From Planococcus sp. APC 4015 (lineage in GTDB: Bacteria; Actinomycetota; Actinomycetes; Actinomycetales; Microbacteriaceae), in contig JASDDH010000014.1 of NCBI GenBank assembly GCA_030407505.1, forward strand, positions 1 through 64,000: a DNA stretch of 64,000 bases, in the 5' to 3' direction. Both the position numbers and the translations under genes were made by a program. Under the pieces are notes generated by a model. That model was not told where the DNA came from and did not search any database. It saw only the letters and a program-made list of their open reading frames with translations. Positions 50,868 to 61,000 of the stretch are shown here, in pieces; the stretch's first letter is position 1; the number at the start of each line of letters is the position of its first letter.

Positions 50868-52205
50868 TCAGCGCTTCTCGAGCTCCTCGGCGACGAGGAA
50901 CGCGAGCTCGAGGCTCTGCATGTGGTTGAGGCGCGGGTCGCACAGCGATTCGTACCGCGTCGCGAGGGTCGCCTCGTCGATGTGCTCCGACCCGCCGAGG
51001 CACTCGGTGACATCGTCACCGGTGAGCTCGATGTGGATGCCGCCCGGGAACGTGCCGACGGCGCGGTGGGCCTCGAAGAACCCGCGCACCTCGTCGACCA
51101 CGTCGTCGAAGCGACGCGTCTTGTAGCCGGTGGGCGTCGTCATGCCGTTGCCGTGCATCGGATCCGTGACCCACAGCGGAGTCGCCCCCGAGTCGCGCAC
51201 GGCCTCGAGCAGGGGCGGAAGCGCGTCGCGGATCTTGCCCGCACCCATGCGCGTGATGAACGTCAGCCGTCCGGGCTCCCGCTCGGGATCGAGCTTGTCG
51301 ATCAGCTCGAGCGCGGTCTCGGGCGTCGTGCTGGGGCCGAGCTTCACGCCGATGGGGTTGCGGATGCGCGAGAAGTAATCGACGTGCGCACCGTCCAGCT
51401 CGCGGGTGCGCTCTCCGATCCACAGGAAGTGCGCCGAGGTGTTGTAGGGCGTTCCGGTCCGCGAGTCGATGCGTGTCATGGGACGCTCGTAGTCCATCAG
51501 CAGGCCCTCGTGACCGGTGTAGAACTCGACGTAGCGCAGCTGATCGAAATCGGCGCCCGCAGCGGCCATGAACTTGATGGCCCGATCGATCTCGCCGGCG
51601 AGCCGCTCGTACTGCTGGTTGGCGGGGTTCTGGGCGAAGCCCTTGTTCCACGAGTGGACCTCGCGCAGGTCGGCGAATCCACCCTGGGTGAACGCGCGGA
51701 TCAGATTGATCGTCGATGCGGCCGTGTGGTACCCCTTCAGCAGACGCTGGGGGTCTGCCGTGCGGGACGCCTCGGTGAAATCGAATCCGTTGACGATGTC
51801 GCCGCGGTACGCGGGGAGCGTCACATCGCCGCGCGTCTCGTTGTCGCTGGAGCGCGGCTTGGCGAACTGCCCCGCCATGCGACCCATCTTCACGATCGGC
51901 ATCGACGCGCCGTAGGTCAGGACGACAGCCATCTGCAGCACCGTCTTGATGCGGTTGCGGATCTGCTCGGCCGTGGCGCCGGCGAAGGTCTCGGCGCAGT
52001 CGCCCCCCTGCAGGAGGAACGCCTCACCGGATGCCGCGCGGGCGAGCCGATCGCGGAGGTTGTCGACCTCACCGGCGAACACGAGGGGCGGGAGGGTCGC
52101 GATCTCGGCCGAGACGGCCGCGACGGCGTCGGCGTCGGGCCACGCGGGCTGCTGCTTGATGGGCAGGTTGCGCCACTGATCGAGGCCGTCGAGGTGCTGA
52201 AGCAT
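50868..52205 (-). CDS. aroG: class II 3-deoxy-7-phosphoheptulonate synthase
   Basis: First step of the shikimate pathway, condensing PEP and erythrose-4-phosphate. The 445-residue plant/mycobacterial-type (class II) enzyme has QGGDCAETF, VVLTYGASMPIVKMGRMAGQ, FAKPRSSDNETRG, LPAYRGDIVNG, SAHFLWIGERTRELDGAH, WVTDPMHGNG and PGGIHIELTGDDVTECLGG, covering the metal and PEP sites. ATG 52205 lies six bases after TAGACT (leaderless). It matches Rv2178c next to pknL. Confidence 0.96.
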   Translation of the reverse strand: MLQHLDGLDQWRNLPIKQQPAWPDADAVAAVSAEIATLPPLVFAGEVDNLRDRLARAASGEAFLLQGGDCAETFAGATAEQIRNRIKTVLQMAVVLTYGASMPIVKMGRMAGQFAKPRSSDNETRGDVTLPAYRGDIVNGFDFTEASRTADPQRLLKGYHTAASTINLIRAFTQGGFADLREVHSWNKGFAQNPANQQYERLAGEIDRAIKFMAAAGADFDQLRYVEFYTGHEGLLMDYERPMTRIDSRTGTPYNTSAHFLWIGERTRELDGAHVDYFSRIRNPIGVKLGPSTTPETALELIDKLDPEREPGRLTFITRMGAGKIRDALPPLLEAVRDSGATPLWVTDPMHGNGMTTPTGYKTRRFDDVVDEVRGFFEAHRAVGTFPGGIHIELTGDDVTECLGGSEHIDEATLATRYESLCDPRLNHMQSLELAFLVAEELEKR

Positions 52206-52211
52206 CCGCCA

Positions 52212-52217
52212 AGTCTA
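52212..52217 (-). promoter_or_regulatory. -10 hexamer TAGACT for aroG (leaderless)
   Basis: TAGACT on the minus strand ends six bases before ATG 52205. Confidence 0.55.
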
Positions 52218-52256
52218 TCGGCGCGCCGCGGTCTTTCCGGTCGGTGTGACGGGCCC

Positions 52257-52943
52257 TCAGACCGTGGTCTTCAGCCGGTCCTTCACCGTCGAGGCGTAGA
52301 CGTCCTCGTACTCCTGCTCGCCGATGCGCTGGAGGGCGACCATGATCTCGTCGGTGATGGATCGAAGGATGTAGCGGTCGCTCTCCATGCCCGCGAACCG
52401 CGAGAAGTCGAGGGGCTCGCCGATCACGATTCCGACGCGCGCGACGCGCGGGATGCGCGTTCCGATCGGCATCATCGTGTCGGTGTCGACCATGACCACG
52501 GGCACCACGGGCACGTGCGCCTCGAGCGCCATGCGGGCGATGCCGGTGCGGCCGCGGTACAGCTTGCCGTCGGGGCTGCGGGTGCCCTCGGGGTAGATGC
52601 CGAGCAGGTCGCCTCGTCCCAGCACCTGAAGGCCTGTGTTGAGAGATGCCTCGGAGGCTTTGCCCCCCGACCGGTCGATCGGCAGCTGACCCGTGGCCTT
52701 GAAGAACATGCGCGTTGCCCAGCCCTTGAGGCCCTTGCCGGTGAAGTAGTCGCTCTTGGCCAGGAACGACACCGGCCGGTCGATCATCAGGGGCAGGAAC
52801 ACCGAGTCGACGAATGAGAGGTGGTTGCTCGCGAGGATCGCCGCGCCCTCGACGGGGACGTTCCGGCGTCCGACGATCCAGGGCCGGAAGATCGCCTTGA
52901 CGACAGGCCCGATCACGACGTACTTCATCAGCCAGTAGAACAT
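52257..52943 (-). CDS. 1-acyl-glycerol-3-phosphate acyltransferase family protein
   Basis: A 228-residue PlsC-type acyltransferase that adds acyl chains to lysophospholipids. The catalytic motif appears as NHLSFVDSVFLP (N-H-x4-D variant) at about 40-51, the substrate-binding FPEGTR block appears here as YPEGTRSPDGK, and VPVVPVVMVDTD follows. A hydrophobic N-terminus anchors it to the membrane. The counterpart is Rv2182c of the same syntenic block. It is three bases downstream of the ROK gene and cotranscribed. Confidence 0.9.
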   Translation of the reverse strand: MFYWLMKYVVIGPVVKAIFRPWIVGRRNVPVEGAAILASNHLSFVDSVFLPLMIDRPVSFLAKSDYFTGKGLKGWATRMFFKATGQLPIDRSGGKASEASLNTGLQVLGRGDLLGIYPEGTRSPDGKLYRGRTGIARMALEAHVPVVPVVMVDTDTMMPIGTRIPRVARVGIVIGEPLDFSRFAGMESDRYILRSITDEIMVALQRIGEQEYEDVYASTVKDRLKTTV

Positions 52944-52946
52944 CGG

Positions 52947-53888
52947 CTACGCCTCCCCCGGCGCGGTCGCCAGATCGGCGACGCCGATGAGGCCCGCGTC
53001 GTTGCCGAGTTCCGCGATGGCGAAGGATGCCGTGGGCCGGTCGCCGTAACCGGGAAGCGACGTCTCGTAGGCGATCCGCACAGGCCCGAGCAGATCTTCG
53101 CCGAGCTGCGCGACTCCCCCGCCGATGACGAACAGCTCAGGATCGAGCACCGCCTGGAAGCCGCCGCACGCCTCACCCAGCGCCGTCGCGACCCGACGCA
53201 GCGCTTCGATCGCTCCCGGGTCGCCGGCCAGCACGAGCCTCGAGACAGCCGGGCCCGAGATCTTGCCCTTCTCGTCTCGGAGGGCGGCCAGGGCGGCGCC
53301 GATGCCCCCGGCATCCGCGATGTCGTTCGCCTCGCGCTGCAGCGCCCGACCCGACGCGTACTGCTCGAGGCATCCGTTCTGACCGCATCCGCACGGGCGA
53401 CCGTCGCGGGTGAAGCGCATGTGCCCGAGTTCGCCGGCGATGCCGTGACCGCCGCGGTAGAGCTCACCGCTCAGCACGACGGCACCACCCACCCCCGTCC
53501 CCATGGTCAGCATCACCATGTGGTCGACGTCACGGCCCGCGCCGAAGCGGAACTCGGCCCAGCCCGCGGCGTTGGCGTCGTTCTCGATCGTCACGGGCAG
53601 CCGGAGGCCCGCTTCGAGAGTGGCCTTGAGCGGTTCGTCGTGCCAGGCGATGTTGGGGGCGTGGATGACCGTGGCCCGGTCCTTGTCGATGAATCCCGCC
53701 GCTGCGACGCCGACCGCGCCGATGTCGTGCGCGCCGATGAAGTGGTTCGCCATGTCGATGACGGCTGTCGCGAGCTCGACCGTGTCGGTCGGGGTGTCGA
53801 CGCGGAGCTTGTCGACGATGCGACCCCCTGCGTCGACCACGCCACCCGCGATCTTCGTTCCGCCGATGTCGATGCCGACTTTGAGCAC
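52947..53888 (-). CDS. ROK family glucokinase
   Basis: A 313-residue sugar kinase. ATP-binding VGIDIGGTKIAGGVVD at the N-terminus, TMGTGVGGAVVLSGELYRG, and the ROK zinc-binding signature GELGHMRF ... GCGQNGCLEQYASGRAL (His and three Cys) are intact. The size is normal for actinobacterial Glk. The frame runs to 53981, but GTG 53888 gives the expected start and has GGAGAGGG upstream. Glucose is the likely substrate. It forms an operon with the acyltransferase gene. Confidence 0.9.
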   Translation of the reverse strand: MLKVGIDIGGTKIAGGVVDAGGRIVDKLRVDTPTDTVELATAVIDMANHFIGAHDIGAVGVAAAGFIDKDRATVIHAPNIAWHDEPLKATLEAGLRLPVTIENDANAAGWAEFRFGAGRDVDHMVMLTMGTGVGGAVVLSGELYRGGHGIAGELGHMRFTRDGRPCGCGQNGCLEQYASGRALQREANDIADAGGIGAALAALRDEKGKISGPAVSRLVLAGDPGAIEALRRVATALGEACGGFQAVLDPELFVIGGGVAQLGEDLLGPVRIAYETSLPGYGDRPTASFAIAELGNDAGLIGVADLATAPGEA

Positions 53889-53932
53889 GCCCGTCCCTCT
53901 CCGGCCGTCGCACGGGGGCGACAGCGCATGAA

Positions 53933-53938
53933 AGTCTA
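53933..53938 (-). promoter_or_regulatory. -10 hexamer TAGACT for ROK-acyltransferase operon
   Basis: TAGACT on the minus strand lies 44 bases before GTG 53888, with GGAGAGGG in the leader. Confidence 0.45.
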
Positions 53939-53983
53939 GCCGCCGCGGGTTCACCACCACGGGCGTGGCACTGGAGATCATCT

Positions 53984-54000
53984 ACACTGGGATCCAGTGT
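53984..54000. promoter_or_regulatory. palindrome in glk/acyl-CoA ligase divergent region
   Basis: ACACTGG-GAT-CCAGTGT is a perfect 17-base inverted repeat about 95 bases before the acyl-CoA ligase gene. Operator-like; the regulator is unknown. The rest of 53889-54095 holds the two promoters and the GAAGGAG site before GTG 54096. Confidence 0.45.
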
Positions 54001-54095
54001 CATCGCGATCATCCCGTCACGGGCAGGGTCGCCGGGATAGACTGCTGGTCACCCGAACACCGCTGTAGATCCACACCGGTACCGAAGGAGTTGCC

Positions 54096-55922
54096 GTGGT
54101 TCAATTCGAAGTTCCCGCCATCGTGCCTGCCGACCCGCAGGCCAACATCACCGATCTGCTCGTGGAGCGGGTGAAGAAGACCCCGAACCTCGCCCTGTTC
54201 GCGGTGCCCGACGGCGCCGGCTGGCGCGACATCACGGCATCCGAGTTCCACAGCCAGGTGATCGCCCTCGCGAAGGGCTTCGTCGCCGCAGGCATCGAAC
54301 CCGGCGACAAGGTCGGCTTCATCGCGCGCACGACATACGACTGGACGCTGGTCGACATGGCGCTGTTCTTCGCCGGTGCCGTCATGGTGCCGGTGTACGA
54401 GACCAGCTCGGCCGCGCAGATCTCGTGGAACCTCACGGACTCCGGCGCGATCGCCTGCATCGTCGAGTCGCCCGACCACAGCGCCCGCCTCGACGAGGTG
54501 CGCGCCGACCTCCCGCTTCTTCGTTCCGTGTGGGCGATGCACACCGGCGACCTGAAGAAGCTCGTCGCCGACGGCGCCGGCGTCTCGGACGACGAGATCG
54601 AGCGCCGTCGCAACATCGCCGACGGTGCCGACATCGCCACGCTCATCTACACGTCGGGATCGACGGGCCGCCCCAAGGGCTGCGTGCTGACGCACAGCAA
54701 CTTCGTCGACCTCGTGCGCAACTCGGCGAAGGCGCTCGAAGAAGTCGTCTCGACGCCGGGGGCGTCGACGCTCCTGTTCATCACGACGGCGCACATCTTC
54801 GCGCGGTTCATCTCGATCCTCGACATCCACGCGGGTGTGAAGACCGGCCACCAGCCCGACACGAAGCAGCTGCTGCCCGCGCTGGGCTCGTTCAAGCCGA
54901 CGTTCCTCCTGGCCGTCCCCCGCGTGTTCGAGAAGGTCTACAACTCGGCCGAGCAGAAGGCCGAGGCCGGCGGCAAGGGCAAGATCTTCCGCGCCGCCGC
55001 GCACACCGCCGTCGAGCACTCGCGTCTGCTCGAAGAGGGCAAGAAGGTGCCGCTGGGCACCAAGATCAAGTTCGCCCTGTTCGACAGGCTCGTCTACAGC
55101 AAGCTCCGCGAGGCGATGGGCGGCCGGGTCGTCTACGCCGTCTCGGGCTCGGCACCCCTGGGTCCGCGTCTGGGCCACTTCTTCCACAGCCTCGGCGTCG
55201 TGATCCTCGAGGGCTACGGCCTCACCGAGACGACGGCTCCGGCGACGGTCAACCTCGCCAAGAAGTCCAAGATCGGCACCGTCGGTCCCGTGCTCCCCGG
55301 CGTCGGCGTCCGTCTCGGCGAGGACGGCGAAGTGCAGGTGCGCGGCATCAACGTGTTCAAGGAGTACTGGCGCAACCCCGAGGCGACGGCGGCGACGTTC
55401 GACGGCGACTGGTTCAAGACCGGCGACATCGGCACGTTCGACGACGAGGGCTTCCTGAAGATCACGGGCCGCAAGAAGGAGATCATCGTCACGGCCGGCG
55501 GCAAGAACGTCGCCCCCGCCGCGCTCGAGGACCCGATCCGCGCGAACCCGATCGTCGGGCAGGTCGTGGTGGTCGGCGATCAGAAGCCGTTCATCGCGGC
55601 CCTCGTCACCCTCGACTCCGAGATGCTGCCGACCTGGCTCGCGAACAACCAGCTTCCGGGCGACCTCTCGCTGACGGATGCCGCCAAGAACCCGGCGGTG
55701 CGAGCCGAGGTGCAGCGGGCGATCGACGAGGCGAACAAGCACGTGTCGCGCGCCGAGTCGATCCGCAAGTTCACGATCCTCCCGTCGGAGTGGACCGAGG
55801 CCTCGGGGCATCTGACGCCCAAGATGAGCATCAAGCGCAATGTCATCATGGACGACTTCGCCGCCGACGTCGACGAGCTCTACAGCGTCCCCGTCACCAC
55901 GACGAACGTCTCGCTGGGCTGA
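54096..55922 (+). CDS. long-chain fatty acid--CoA ligase (FadD15-like)
   Basis: AMP-forming acyl-CoA synthetase, 608 residues. The adenylate P-loop YTSGSTGRPKGCVLTH lies at about 184-199. A further motif is EGYGLTETTAPATVN, where actinobacterial FadD15-type enzymes carry this loop. GDWFKTGDIG and the C-terminal GRKKEIIVTAGGKNVAP (with the mobile-domain Lys) follow. GTG 54096 has GAAGGAG five bases upstream. The position after aroG, plsC-like and ROK genes matches Rv2187 (fadD15). It activates free fatty acids for lipid synthesis or degradation. Confidence 0.94.
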   Translation: MVQFEVPAIVPADPQANITDLLVERVKKTPNLALFAVPDGAGWRDITASEFHSQVIALAKGFVAAGIEPGDKVGFIARTTYDWTLVDMALFFAGAVMVPVYETSSAAQISWNLTDSGAIACIVESPDHSARLDEVRADLPLLRSVWAMHTGDLKKLVADGAGVSDDEIERRRNIADGADIATLIYTSGSTGRPKGCVLTHSNFVDLVRNSAKALEEVVSTPGASTLLFITTAHIFARFISILDIHAGVKTGHQPDTKQLLPALGSFKPTFLLAVPRVFEKVYNSAEQKAEAGGKGKIFRAAAHTAVEHSRLLEEGKKVPLGTKIKFALFDRLVYSKLREAMGGRVVYAVSGSAPLGPRLGHFFHSLGVVILEGYGLTETTAPATVNLAKKSKIGTVGPVLPGVGVRLGEDGEVQVRGINVFKEYWRNPEATAATFDGDWFKTGDIGTFDDEGFLKITGRKKEIIVTAGGKNVAPAALEDPIRANPIVGQVVVVGDQKPFIAALVTLDSEMLPTWLANNQLPGDLSLTDAAKNPAVRAEVQRAIDEANKHVSRAESIRKFTILPSEWTEASGHLTPKMSIKRNVIMDDFAADVDELYSVPVTTTNVSLG

Positions 55923-55932
55923 GGCTCACGCA

Positions 55933-55969
55933 AGAAGACGCCCTCGCCGCGATGGCGAGGGCGTCTTCT
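55933..55969. terminator. terminator after acyl-CoA ligase gene
   Basis: A perfect 16-base-pair stem (55933-55948 with 55954-55969) with a five-base loop GCGAT, 11 bases after the stop codon. TCTTCT forms the 3' arm. Confidence 0.8.
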
Positions 55970-55979
55970 CGCGCGGGGA

Positions 55980-56016
55980 GGTTTCGATGCGCTCGCTGGC
56001 GCTCGCTTACTCAACC
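55980..56016. repeat. dispersed intergenic repeat of Microbacteriaceae type
   Basis: GGTTTCGATGCGCTCGCT ... GCGCTCGCTTACTCAACC: internal GCGCTCGCT repeated directly at nine-base spacing and ends GGTTTCGA/TCAACC. This style of element recurs between genes in Microbacterium and relatives. A degenerate relative array is at 62363-62451. Confidence 0.6.
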
Positions 56017-56030
56017 TTGACCCGTCGCGC

Positions 56031-56057
56031 ATCAACGCGGGCTCCGCTCGCATTGAT
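56031..56057 (-). terminator. hairpin downstream of def
   Basis: ATCAACGCGGG (56031-56041) pairs with CTCGCATTGAT (56047-56057), with one mismatch and one wobble, ten bases beyond the def stop. A likely terminator. Confidence 0.5.
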
Positions 56058-56067
56058 CCGCCACGCG

Positions 56068-56559
56068 TCAAAACCAGTCCGACTCGCGGACCTCTCGCAT
56101 CGCGACGCGACGGGTCTCCGGGCTCAGGCGGTCGAGGTACAGCTTTCCGTCGAGGTGGTCGGTCTCGTGCTGCAGCGCCTGCGCGAGCAGTCCGTCGCCC
56201 TCGAGCACGACCTCCTCGCCGTCCAGGTCCATTCCCACGACCTTGGCCCACGGATGCCGCACGGCGTCGTGCCACAGTCCGGGAACCGACAGGCATCCCT
56301 CGCCGACAGCCTCGGGCTCGCCGCGCACCTCCACCAGGACCGGATTGAGGATGTACCCGATCTCACCGTCGATGTTGTAGCTGAACGCCCGGACGCCGAC
56401 GCCGATCTGCGGTGCCGCGACGCCGGCGCGACCGGGCAGTTCCACGGTGTCGACGAGGTCTTGCACGAGGGCGCGCACGCCGTCGTCGATGGTCTCGATG
56501 GGCGCACTCGGGGCGCGCAGCACGGGGTCGCCGAAGACCCGGATCGGACGGACCGCCAT
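56068..56559 (-). CDS. def: peptide deformylase
   Basis: Removes formyl from nascent Met; an essential iron enzyme. The 163-residue protein contains the three deformylase motifs: [14 protein letters not shown] (motif I), [10 protein letters not shown] (motif II, metal Cys) and [15 protein letters not shown] (motif III, HExxH in variant HETDH). The frame runs on to 56865, but ATG 56559 gives the conserved N-terminus and lies one base after the ParA-like stop, so the two are cotranscribed. Confidence 0.95.
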   Translation of the reverse strand: MAVRPIRVFGDPVLRAPSAPIETIDDGVRALVQDLVDTVELPGRAGVAAPQIGVGVRAFSYNIDGEIGYILNPVLVEVRGEPEAVGEGCLSVPGLWHDAVRHPWAKVVGMDLDGEEVVLEGDGLLAQALQHETDHLDGKLYLDRLSPETRRVAMREVRESDWF

Positions 56560-56560
56560 G

Positions 56561-58021
56561 TCAGGCGGCCGGAGCGAGCGAGCGGAGCCCCTCGACGATG
56601 GTGGCGGCGAGTTCGCGCGCAGCCTGCCGCGTCTCGGGCTGCAGGTCGCGGAACGAGATCGCGCTGCCGGCGGCGATGTGCGGGTCGTACGGCATGCGCA
56701 CGACCGCGCGCACGCGGGTGCGGAAGTGCGCCTGCAGCTCGTCTTCACGCACGAGCGGTGATCCCGGGCGGGCTGTGTTGAGCACGACGACCGCGCTGCG
56801 CACCTGCTCGGCGTAGCCGTTGGTCTCGAGCCACGTGATCGTCTCGGACGCCAGGCGCGCCTCATCGACGCTCAGCCCCGACACGATGACCAGCTGGTCG
56901 GCGAGCTCGAGGGTCGCCCCCATCACCGAGTGGACGATCCCGGTCCCGGTGTCGGTCAAGACGATCGAGTAGTAGTGCGCGGCCAGCGACGCGACGTCGT
57001 GATAGTCCCGGTCGCTGAAGGCCTCGGACACGCGTGGGTCGCTGTCGGACGCGACGACGTCGAGGCGCGTCTCGTCGCGGGCGACGATCGCCGACAGGTC
57101 GTTGAAGCCGACCACGTCGCCGCGCATGCGGACGAGGTCCCGGACGGTCTTGCCGCTGCGCTTGGAGATGCGTTCGGCGAGCGTGCCGCGGTCGGGGTTC
57201 GCGTCGACGGCGATGACCCGGTCGTCGCGCGCATCGGCCAGGGCCATGCCGAGCAGAGTCGTGATCGTGGTCTTGCCGACACCGCCCTTTCGCGACAGCA
57301 CCGGCACGAAGCGGGCGCCGCCGTTCAGCGGGGCCGCGATCCTGCGGTCGAGGGCCTTGCGGGCGCGTGCCCGCTTGCTGTCGCCGAGATTGATGCGGCG
57401 GCCCGAGATCGAATAGACGAAGTGCTGCCAGCCGCCCTCGGGTTCGGGCTTGATGACCTGGTGCGGATCGAGCAGGCGATCTGCCGTCAGCAGATCCGCG
57501 GTCTCGCGGTCGGGCTCGAACTCGCCGAGCCGCTTCGACGTCAACGCGACCTCCGGGCGGGGCTGGACGCGCTCGATCGCGCGCTCGCGGCGCTCGGTGT
57601 CACCGGCGTGGTGCGCCTCCCACCGGGTCATCGGCGTGGCGGCCGAGGGCGCCGACGTCGACGCGACAGTGACGGCATCCTTCGTCGACGGAGCCGGAAC
57701 AGCGTCGTCGACCTCGTCGGCGTCGGTGACGTCCTCGATGACGGCCGGCTCCGCGGTCGCGGCCGGCTGCTCGTCGATGATCTCGCCTTCGGCGGTCTCG
57801 ACCGAGAGCTCGGTCACGGTGTCGTAGCGGTTGAACGGCACCTCATCGCCGACCACGTCGTCATCGACGTCATCGTCGGGGGATGCCGGGAGGAACGAGA
57901 CGCTGACCTGCTCGGTCGCGCCCCCGAGGATGCCGATACCCGTCGTGTCGAGGTTCTCCGAGTCGGAGAGGACGCCGTGGACGTCATCTTCATCGGGCTG
58001 GTCGTGGCGGTCGGAGGTCAC
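56561..58021 (-). CDS. ParA/MinD-like ATPase with long acidic N-terminal region
   Basis: A 486-residue protein. About 1-215 is acidic, Asp/Val/Ala-rich and probably disordered; 215-486 is a deviant-Walker SIMIBI ATPase: [18 protein letters not shown] (P-loop with the signature Lys), [26 protein letters not shown] (Walker B region) and VVLNTARPG. There is no ParB gene beside it. GTG 58021 is preferred because GGGAG lies eight bases upstream, rather than TTG 58036. It could position envelope or division machinery rather than DNA; the role is unknown. Confidence 0.85.
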   Translation of the reverse strand: MTSDRHDQPDEDDVHGVLSDSENLDTTGIGILGGATEQVSVSFLPASPDDDVDDDVVGDEVPFNRYDTVTELSVETAEGEIIDEQPAATAEPAVIEDVTDADEVDDAVPAPSTKDAVTVASTSAPSAATPMTRWEAHHAGDTERRERAIERVQPRPEVALTSKRLGEFEPDRETADLLTADRLLDPHQVIKPEPEGGWQHFVYSISGRRINLGDSKRARARKALDRRIAAPLNGGARFVPVLSRKGGVGKTTITTLLGMALADARDDRVIAVDANPDRGTLAERISKRSGKTVRDLVRMRGDVVGFNDLSAIVARDETRLDVVASDSDPRVSEAFSDRDYHDVASLAAHYYSIVLTDTGTGIVHSVMGATLELADQLVIVSGLSVDEARLASETITWLETNGYAEQVRSAVVVLNTARPGSPLVREDELQAHFRTRVRAVVRMPYDPHIAAGSAISFRDLQPETRQAARELAATIVEGLRSLAPAA

Positions 58022-58069
58022 TGCGAAATCTCCCAAAGGGCGGCGTGCGCGGGCGGACGCCCACCCTCC

Positions 58070-58075
58070 AGGCTA
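58070..58075 (-). promoter_or_regulatory. -10 hexamer TAGCCT overlapping pyc stop, for ParA-def operon
   Basis: TAGCCT on the minus strand begins with the TAG stop of pyc (58073-58075) and lies 48 bases before GTG 58021. Confidence 0.35.
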
Positions 58076-61000
58076 CTGCGCGGGGCGGACCACGACCAAA
58101 AGGTCTCCCGCTTCGACCTGCTGCGTGGAGTCGATCGCGATGCGTTCGACGACTCCGTCGACGGGGGCGGTGATCGCCGCCTCCATCTTCATCGCCTCGA
58201 TGGATGCCACGGGCTGGCCGGCGGTGACGGTGTCGCCGACGGCTGTCTTGACCGTAACGACCCCGGAGAACGGAGCGGCGACCTGGCCGGGACGCGAGGT
58301 GTCGGCTCTCTCGGCCTGACGTGTGTCGACCGCGATGCTGCGGTCCCGCACGTACACGGGGCGCAGCTGACCGTTCAGCGTGGTCATGACCGTGCGCATG
58401 CCCTTCGGGTCCACCTCGCCGATCGCCTCGAGACCGACGTACAGCTGGACGCCGGGATCGATCTCGGCGACGTGCTCCTCACCAGGCTTGAGTCCGTACA
58501 GGTAGTCGGGCGTCCCGAGGGCCGAGAGGTCTCCGAAGGTCTCGCGGTTCTTCTCGAACTCCTTCGCCGGCGCCGGGAACAGCAGTCGGTTCAGCGTCCG
58601 CTGGCGCGTGGGCGCATCGCCGGCGAGACCCGCGCGCTCGGCGTCGGTGAGAGGCGGGATCGCGGTCGAGATCTGCTTTCCGGCGAGCACCTTGGTGCGG
58701 AACGGCTCGGGCCATCCGCCGGGGAGGTCGCCCAGCTCCCCCGCCATGAACCCCACGACCGAATCGGGGATGTCGTAGTTCTGCGGGTTCTCGGCGAAGT
58801 CGGCGGGGTCGGCATCCGCTGCCACGAGGGCGAGGGCGAGATCGCCCACCACCTTCGACGACGGCGTCACCTTGGGGATGCGACCGAGGATGCGATCGGC
58901 CGCGGCGTACATGTCCTCGATGCGCTCGAACTCGTCGGCCAGTCCCAGGGCGATGGCCTGCTGGCGCAGGTTCGACAGCTGACCGCCCGGGATCTCGTGG
59001 TGGTAGACACGGCCGGTCGGGCCGGCGAGGCCCGATTCGAACGGTCGGTACAGCTGGCGCACGCCCTCCCAGTACGGCTCGAGGTCGCTGACGGCCTGCA
59101 GGTCGAGGCCCGTGTCGCGGTCGGTGTGTGCGAGCGCGGCGACGAGTGCAGACAGGGAGGGCTGACTGGTCGTGCCCGCCAGGGGCGCGGCGGCGACGTC
59201 GACGGCGTCGACGCCCGCGGCGCTTGCGGCGAGGAGCGTGGCCAGCTGCCCGCCCGCGGTGTCGTGCGTGTGCAGGTGCACCGGCACGTCGAAGCGCTCG
59301 CGCAATGCGGTGACGAGGCGGGCGGCTGCCGCCGGACGCAGGAGTCCCGCCATGTCCTTGATCGCGAGGATGTGAGCGCCCGACGCCACGATCTGGTCGG
59401 CCAGGCGCAGATAGTAGTCGAGGGTGTAGAGATCCTCGGCCGGGTCGAGAAGGTCGCCGGTGTAGCAGACGGCGACCTCGGCGACGGCGGTGCCGGTCTC
59501 CAGCACAGCCGTGATGGCAGGGGTCATCTGGCCCACGTCGTTGAGCGCGTCGAAGATCCGGAAGATGTCGACCCCGGTGGCGGCGGCCTCCTGGACGAAG
59601 GCGTCGGTCACCTCGACCGGGCGCGGGGTGTACCCGACCGTGTTGCGACCGCGCAGCAGCATCTGGATCGGGATGTTGGGGATCGCCTCGCGGATCGCGG
59701 CGAGGCGTTCCCACGGGTCTTCGGCGAGGAAGCGCAGCGCGACGTCGTACGTCGCTCCGCCCCACGCCTCCACGGACAGCAGGCCCGGGGTCATGCGGGC
59801 GACGTGGGGGCCGACGCGCACGAGGTCGCGCGTGCGAACCCGGGTCGCGAGGAGCGACTGATGCGCGTCGCGATAGGTGGTCTCGGTGACCGCCAGCGCG
59901 GTCTGCGCGCGGAGCGCGGCGGAGAAGCCGGCCGGGCCGAGCTCGCGCAGGCGGTCCAGCGTGCCCGACGGTGCCGGAACGGTCAGATCGATCGAGGGAA
60001 GCTTGCTGCCCGGCGAAACCGAGAGCGGCTTCTCCCCGTGCGGTCGGTTGACCGTCACGTCGGCGAGCCAGTTCAGCAGCTTCGTCGCACGGTCGCGCGA
60101 AGGATGAGCCGTGAGGAGCTCCGGGCGCTCCTCGATGAACGCGGTGCTGAGGTCTCCCGCGACGAACGACGGGTCTTCGAGCACGGCGCGCAGGAACGGG
60201 ATGTTCGTCGCGACGCCGCGGATGCGGAATTCCGCCAGGGCGCGCTTGGCCCGGGCGACTGCACTGGGGTAGTCGCGCCCCCGGCAGGTGAGCTTCGCGA
60301 GCATCGAATCGAAGTGCGGGCTGATCTGCGACCCCGCGGCGGTCGTGCCGCCGTCGAGACGGATGCCGGCGCCACCGGGCGAGCGATAGGTCGTGATGCG
60401 TCCGGTGTCGGGTCGGAATCCCTGTGACGGATCTTCGGTCGTGATGCGGCACTGCAGCGCCGCCCCGCGGAGCACGATGTCACTCTGCTCGAGACGCAGC
60501 TCCTTCAGGGTCTGCCCTGCCGCGATGCGCATCTGCGACTGGACCAGGTCGACGTCGGTGACTTCTTCGGTGACCGTGTGCTCGACCTGGATGCGCGGGT
60601 TCATCTCGATGAAGACGTGCTGGCCGGCCCGCTCCCCCGCGGTGTCGACGAGGAATTCCACGGTGCCGGCGTTGACGTAGCCGATCGACTTGGCGAAGGC
60701 GACGGCATCCCGATGCAGAGCGGAACGCAGCTCGTCGGTGATGTTCGGCGCGGGCGCGATCTCGATGACCTTCTGATGGCGACGCTGAACCGAACAGTCG
60801 CGTTCGAAGAGGTGCACGGTCTCGCCCGTGGCGTCGGCGAGGATCTGCACCTCGATGTGACGCGGACGCAGCACGGCCTGCTCGAGGAACACGCGGTCGT
60901 CGCCGAACGCGGCGCCCGCCTCGCGCATCGCCTCGGCGATGGCCGGCGGTAGCTCGCCCGGCGTCTCGACGCGGCGCATCCCGCGACCGCCGCCGCCGGC

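Noticed and set aside
56930..60427. Open frame of about 1165 codons on the plus strand opposite pyc and the ParA-like gene
   Set aside because: Same artefact; it spans two real genes on the other strand and has no recognisable domain.
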